The translations under genes and the position numbers were made by a program. Under the pieces are notes generated by a model that saw only the letters and a list, made by a program, of their open reading frames with translations, did no database searches and was not told where the DNA came from. 64,000 nucleotides of DNA from contig NZ_CP113264.1 in NCBI RefSeq assembly GCF_026642255.1, positions 2,852,001 through 2,916,000 on the forward strand. Direction: 5' to 3'. This stretch comes from Streptomonospora nanhaiensis (GTDB lineage Bacteria > Actinomycetota > Actinomycetes > Streptosporangiales > Streptosporangiaceae). This document shows, piece by piece, positions 60,185 to 64,000 of the stretch (its first letter is position 1; each line of letters opens with the position of its first letter).

Positions 60185-61224
60185 CGATGGCCGTCACCCG
60201 TCCCGCACCGGACGCCGGCGCCGCGCGGCGCCCGGTGCGGGCGCGTTCGCTCTGGCTGCTCCTCGCCCTCGCGGTGCTCGCGGCGGCCATGCTGGCCTCC
60301 GTCGCCTGGGGCTCCCGCATCGTCGGCCTCGCCGACGTCGCCGCCGCCCTGGGCGGCGCGGACGAGACGATCGAGCAGGCCGCCGTCACCAAGCGGGTGC
60401 CGCGCACCCTCCTCGCGGTGCTCGTCGGCGCCGCCCTCGGCCTGTCCGGGGCGGTCATGCAGGGCGTGACCCGCAACCCCCTCGCCGACCCGGGCATCCT
60501 GGGCGTGAACATGGGCGCCTCCCTCGCCGTGGTCTGCGGCATGGTCTTCTTCGGACTCACGTCCCCGAGCGGCTACATCTGGGTGGCGATCGGCGGGGCC
60601 GCCGCCGCGGCCGTCTTCGTGTACACCGTGGGCTCGCTCGGCCGGGGCGGGGCCACGCCCCTGAAGCTCGCGCTCGCGGGCGCCGCCACCTCGGCGGCGT
60701 TCTCCTCGCTCGTGACCGCCGTGGTGATGCCGCGCAACGACGTGGCCGGGAGCTTCCGGATGTGGCAGATCGGCGGTGTCGGCGGCGCGTCCTTCGACGG
60801 CGTCGTCCGCGTCCTGCCCTTCCTCGCCGTGGGGCTCGTCCTCAGCCTGATGTCGGCGCGGGCCCTGAACTCCCTCGCCCTGGGCGACGACCTGGCGGCC
60901 GGGCTCGGCGAGCGCGTCGCCCTCGTGCGCGCGACCGCCGGGCTCGGCGCCGTGCTGCTGTGCGGTGCGGCCACCGCGGCCGCCGGCCCCATCATGTTCG
61001 TCGGCCTCGTCGTGCCGCACATGTGCCGTCTGCTGATCGGCGTGGACCACCGGTGGCTGCTGCCGTTCTCCGCACTGCTCGGCGCGGCGCTGCTCACCGT
61101 CGCCGACGTCGTCGGCCGCGTCGTGGCCCGTCCGGCCGAGGTCGAGGTGGGCATCGTGACGGCGCTGATCGGCGCACCGGTCTTCATCTACATCGTCCGT
61201 CGCCAGAAAGTGCGTGCCCTGTGA
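60181..61224 (+). CDS. Iron-siderophore ABC transporter permease (FecCD family) 1
   Basis: The protein has 347 residues from GTG 60181 (GTGA overlap); ATG 60187 is an alternative. About 9-10 helices with RVPRTLLAVLVGAALGLSGAVMQ (shown in part), NPLADPGILGVNMGAS and the ATPase-contact end GPIMFVGLVVPHMCRLLIG. It forms the channel with the next gene. Confidence 0.94.
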   Translation: MTMAVTRPAPDAGAARRPVRARSLWLLLALAVLAAAMLASVAWGSRIVGLADVAAALGGADETIEQAAVTKRVPRTLLAVLVGAALGLSGAVMQGVTRNPLADPGILGVNMGASLAVVCGMVFFGLTSPSGYIWVAIGGAAAAAVFVYTVGSLGRGGATPLKLALAGAATSAAFSSLVTAVVMPRNDVAGSFRMWQIGGVGGASFDGVVRVLPFLAVGLVLSLMSARALNSLALGDDLAAGLGERVALVRATAGLGAVLLCGAATAAAGPIMFVGLVVPHMCRLLIGVDHRWLLPFSALLGAALLTVADVVGRVVARPAEVEVGIVTALIGAPVFIYIVRRQKVRAL

Positions 61225-62273
61225 GCGCGGAAACCGCCATCCGACCCCTCGGCGTCGAGGCCGTCACCCGCGGCCGGATCCGGCGCACCGCCAGGCGGGG
61301 CGCCGTCGTCGCGGTGCTCGCGGTCCTCATCGCCGCCGTGTTCGCCACCAGCCTCATGGTGGGCCGGACGTTCTACCCGCCCGCCGACGTCGTCGCCGTG
61401 ATCCTGGGCGAGCAGGTGCCCGGGGCCTCCTTCACCGTCGGCACGCTGCGCCTGCCCCGGGCAGTGCTGGCGGTCGCGGCCGGGCTCTGCTTCGGCATCG
61501 GCGGCGTCACCTTCCAGACGATGCTGCGCAACCCCCTGGCCAGCCCCGACATCATCGGGATCAGCTCCGGGGCGAGTGCGGCGGCGGCCTTCGCCATCGT
61601 GGTGCTCTCCCTGGGCCGGACCGGGGTGTCCGCCGTCGCGATCACCGCCGGACTCGCCGTCGCCCTGCTCATCTACGCCCTCGCGTTCCGCGGCGGGGTC
61701 GCCGGGACCCGCCTGATCCTCATCGGCATCGGCATCGCCGCGATGCTCGACAGCCTCACCAGCTACGTCCTCTCCCAGGCGGCCGAATGGGACCTCCAGG
61801 AGGCCATGCGCTGGCTGACCGGCAGCCTCAACGGCTCCACCTGGACCGAGACGGTGCCGGTCCTGCTGGCCCTGGCGGTCCTGGCGCCCCTCCTGCTGAG
61901 CCAGGCCCGCAACCTCTCGGCGATGCAGCTGGGGGACGACACCGCCTCCGCGCTCGGGGTGCGTGTCGAACGCACCCGGGTGATCGTCATCGTCGCCGCC
62001 GTCGGCCTCATCGCCTTCGCGACCGCCGCGGCCGGGCCGATCGCGTTCGTCGCGTTCCTGTCCGGGCCCATCGCCGCCCGCATCGTGGGGCCCGGCGGCT
62101 CGCTCCTGGTGCCGTCGGCCCTCGTGGGCGCGCTCCTGGTCCTGGTCGCGGACCTCGCCGGCCAGTACGCCTTCGGGACGCGCTTCCCGGTCGGCGTCGT
62201 CACCGGCGTGCTCGGCGCGCCCTACCTCGTCTACCTGATCGTCCGCACCAACCGCGCCGGAGGCTCCCTGTGA
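61221..62273 (+). CDS. Iron-siderophore ABC transporter permease (FecCD family) 2
   Basis: The protein has 350 residues from GTG 61221 (overlaps the previous stop). FecCD features: LRLPRAVLAVAAGLCFGIGG, NPLASPDIIGISSGAS, MRWLTGSLNGSTW and GPIAFVAFLSGPIAARIVG. Its stop overlaps the ATPase start. Confidence 0.94.
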   Translation: MSAETAIRPLGVEAVTRGRIRRTARRGAVVAVLAVLIAAVFATSLMVGRTFYPPADVVAVILGEQVPGASFTVGTLRLPRAVLAVAAGLCFGIGGVTFQTMLRNPLASPDIIGISSGASAAAAFAIVVLSLGRTGVSAVAITAGLAVALLIYALAFRGGVAGTRLILIGIGIAAMLDSLTSYVLSQAAEWDLQEAMRWLTGSLNGSTWTETVPVLLALAVLAPLLLSQARNLSAMQLGDDTASALGVRVERTRVIVIVAAVGLIAFATAAAGPIAFVAFLSGPIAARIVGPGGSLLVPSALVGALLVLVADLAGQYAFGTRFPVGVVTGVLGAPYLVYLIVRTNRAGGSL

Positions 62274-63097
62274 CCGCGAACCACTCCCTGGAGGTCCAGG
62301 ACCTCGCGCTCGGCTACGGAGACCGGGTGGTCATCGAATCCCTCGACCTCGCCGTGCGGCCGGGCGGCATCACGGTGATCGTCGGGGCGAACGCCTGCGG
62401 GAAGTCCACGCTCCTGCGGTCGATGTCTCGCCTCCTCGCCCCCAGGAAGGGGCGGGTGGTCCTCGACGGCAAGGAGGTGCACCGCACGCCCGCCAAGGAG
62501 CTGGCGCGCACCATGGGCCTGCTGCCCCAGTCGCCGATCGCCCCCGAGGGGATCACCGTCGCGGACCTCGTGGGCCGAGGACGCCACCCCCACCAGGGGA
62601 TGTTCACCCGCTGGAGCCGGGAGGACGACGCCGCGGTGGCGGCGGCACTGGAGGCGACGCACACCTCCGACCTGGCCGAGAGGTCGGTCGACGAGCTCTC
62701 CGGAGGCCAGCGCCAGCGGGTGTGGATCGCCATGGCCCTCGCCCAGCAGACCGACCTGCTGCTGCTGGACGAACCCACGACGTTCCTCGACGTGAGCCAC
62801 CAGGTCGAGGTGCTCGACCTGCTCACCGACCTCAACCGGGAACGCGGCACGACCATCGTCATGGTCCTGCACGACCTCAACCTCGCCGCCCGCTACGCCG
62901 ACCAGCTGATCGCGCTCGCGGACGGGCGGCTGCACGCCATGGGCGAGCCCGCACAGGTGCTCACCGAGGACAGCGTGCGCGCGGTGTTCGGCCTGGAGAG
63001 CCGGGTCATCCCCGACCCGACCACCGGCAGGCCCCTCATGCTCCCCCTCGGACGCCACCACGTGCTGGAGCCCTCGGGCCTGGCCGCGGAGAACTGA
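62270..63097 (+). CDS. Iron-siderophore ABC transporter ATPase (FepC/FhuC-like)
   Basis: The protein has 275 residues from GTG 62270 (GTGA overlap). Walker A GANACGKST, Q-loop LLPQSPIAPEG, signature ELSGGQRQR, Walker B LLLLDEPTTFLD and H-loop VLHDLNLAARYAD. It energises the two FecCD permeases. Last gene of the operon, followed by a strong terminator. Confidence 0.95.
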   Translation: MTANHSLEVQDLALGYGDRVVIESLDLAVRPGGITVIVGANACGKSTLLRSMSRLLAPRKGRVVLDGKEVHRTPAKELARTMGLLPQSPIAPEGITVADLVGRGRHPHQGMFTRWSREDDAAVAAALEATHTSDLAERSVDELSGGQRQRVWIAMALAQQTDLLLLDEPTTFLDVSHQVEVLDLLTDLNRERGTTIVMVLHDLNLAARYADQLIALADGRLHAMGEPAQVLTEDSVRAVFGLESRVIPDPTTGRPLMLPLGRHHVLEPSGLAAEN

Positions 63098-63102
63098 CGG
63101 GA

Positions 63103-63132
63103 CCGGCGGGGCGGGACGTCCCGCCCCGCCGG
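63103..63132. terminator. Bidirectional hairpin terminator
   Basis: Perfect 15-bp arms with no spacer (63103-63117 with 63118-63132) between the siderophore operon and the convergent AI-2E-type gene. Confidence 0.8.
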
Positions 63133-63219
63133 ACATTCCGGCCCGGGGACCCCGCGCGATGCCGGACCGGCTCCCCGCCGGGGAGGGCCGCAGCCCCGGC
63201 CCCGCCCGCGTCCCGCTCG

Positions 63220-64000
63220 TCAGTCCTGGGGAGGCGGGGTGGACCCGGTGCGCCCGCCGGTCCCCGTCGCGGTCCCGCCACCGCCCTCGCCGGTACCGCC
63301 GTCCTCGCCGGGTCCGCTGTCGTCCCCGGGGGGCGCGCCGCCGTTCCCGGCCTCCCCGGTGTCCGCCGCGGGCCCCTCTCCGGCCCTGGCCGCCGAGAGC
63401 AGGTGGTGCTCCTCCACCTCGTACCGGCGGATGTAGGTGCTCAGGAAGGCCTGGAGGCTCGCGCCCATCGGCAGCGCGAGCAGCGCGCCGGGCGCTCCCA
63501 GGATGGCCACGCCCGCCAGGACCGAGCCGAAGGCCACCGCCGGGTGCATGTCCAGGGTCTTGGCGGTGATGCGCGGCTGGAGCAGGTAGTTCTCGAACTG
63601 CTGGTAGACGATCACGAACACCAGCACCCACACCGCCGGCCAGACCCCGACCAGCAGGGCCACGAGCACCGGGACGGCCCCGCCGATGTAGGTGCCGACC
63701 GTGGGGATGAACTGCGACAGCACGCCCACCCACAGCGCCAGCGCGAACGCGAAGGGGATGTCCAGCACGACCAGCACGGCGTAGTGCGCGCCGGCGCAGA
63801 CCAGTGCCAGGAGCGCCCGCGAGTACAGGTAGCCGCCGGTCTTCTCGATGGCGATCTCCCAGGCGCGCAGCGTCTCGCGCTGCGTGCGGGGCGGCAGCAC
63901 CGAGCAGATCACGCGGCGGAAGCGCGGCCCGTCGGCGCACAGGTAGAAGGTGAAGAGCGCGATCGCCAGGCCGTTGAAGAGCAGGGCCATGACGGTCGTC
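63220..64000 (-). CDS. AI-2E-family membrane transporter (5' end outside window)
   Basis: At least 260 codons; the frame stays open to the window edge, and the usual length of about 350-400 residues indicates that roughly a third is missing. Membrane helices with the family motifs LWVGVLSQFIPTVGTYIGG and VYQQFENYLLQPRI, then AFGSVLAGVAILGAPGALLALP. The C-terminal 60 residues are a Gly/Asp/Pro-rich disordered tail. Family members export autoinducer-2 or act as Na+/H+ antiporters; the role here is not determinable. Confidence 0.9.
   Translation of the reverse strand, partial: TTVMALLFNGLAIALFTFYLCADGPRFRRVICSVLPPRTQRETLRAWEIAIEKTGGYLYSRALLALVCAGAHYAVLVVLDIPFAFALALWVGVLSQFIPTVGTYIGGAVPVLVALLVGVWPAVWVLVFVIVYQQFENYLLQPRITAKTLDMHPAVAFGSVLAGVAILGAPGALLALPMGASLQAFLSTYIRRYEVEEHHLLSAARAGEGPAADTGEAGNGGAPPGDDSGPGEDGGTGEGGGGTATGTGGRTGSTPPPQD

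Noticed and set aside
1-64000. CRISPR array, rRNA or tRNA genes
   Set aside because: No repeat-spacer periodicity or conserved rRNA/tRNA segments were noticed on reading; the only tandem repeats are the 11-bp units at 1867 and the ACCGGT arrays.

Overview
The window is very GC-rich and densely coded, with GTG starts, ATGA/GTGA gene overlaps, GC-rich perfect-stem terminators, TetR/GntR/SDR-rich gene content and one rare TTA codon. This suggests an actinomycete, most probably Nocardiopsis or a close relative. That assignment is inference from style and gene content; no rRNA or tRNA gene was seen. Both ends cut through genes: a histidine kinase on the left and an AI-2E-type membrane protein on the right.

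Layout. 1-10.2 kb is chromosomal housekeeping and accessory metabolism: a two-component pair, a siderophore-interacting reductase under an iron box, an NmrA-type reductase with a SnoaL-type protein opposite an XRE regulator, a phosphotransferase, a hydratase of the 2-keto-4-pentenoate type, an SDR opposite its TetR regulator, and 6-phosphogluconate dehydrogenase. 10.9-17.8 kb holds an MFS exporter and a carboxylate-catabolism locus: racemase, then a TIM-barrel protein fused in frame to an isocitrate/isopropylmalate-type dehydrogenase, a FadR-type regulator and a CitMHS transporter. Two triple ACCGGT arrays link its promoters. 18.1-22.0 kb has a GHL10 lipid-anchored or secreted hydrolase, an AhpD-like protein, and a GNAT opposite a TetR regulator. 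22.1-29.9 kb looks like a 2-hydroxyacid/glyoxylate locus: amidohydrolase, MatC-like carrier, serine-glyoxylate-type aminotransferase, FAD/Fe-S D-2-hydroxyacid dehydrogenase, GntR.

30-43.3 kb is the accessory part. A VOC gene is followed by a 5.3-kb lower-GC island carrying a WXG100-like small protein, an 842-residue protein and a PQQ-propeller lipoprotein. The island is bracketed by a perfect 143-bp duplication of the VOC 3' end. A TetR/SDR pair follows, then a 3.7-kb segment bounded by 34-bp inverted repeats. That segment holds a Tn3-type transposase fragment, a small protein, MerR/SDR/SDR and a truncated tyrosine recombinase, and looks like a decayed transposon with cargo.

43.9-63.1 kb is mostly transport and metal handling: an orphan sugar-binding lipoprotein; a five-gene translationally coupled operon (binding protein, fused permease, two ATPases, MFS exporter) behind a 7-1-7 Zur-type box, which resembles the Cnt metallophore uptake/export system; a BCCT transporter; a CmtR-like Cd/Pb sensor with a Cys-tailed CDF pump; an ABC-F resistance ATPase behind a 10-codon leader peptide and hairpin; two overlapping FluC genes; and an iron-siderophore ABC operon behind an iron box. 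Iron (two boxes), zinc (one box) and Cd/Pb control therefore all occur in one 60-kb stretch.
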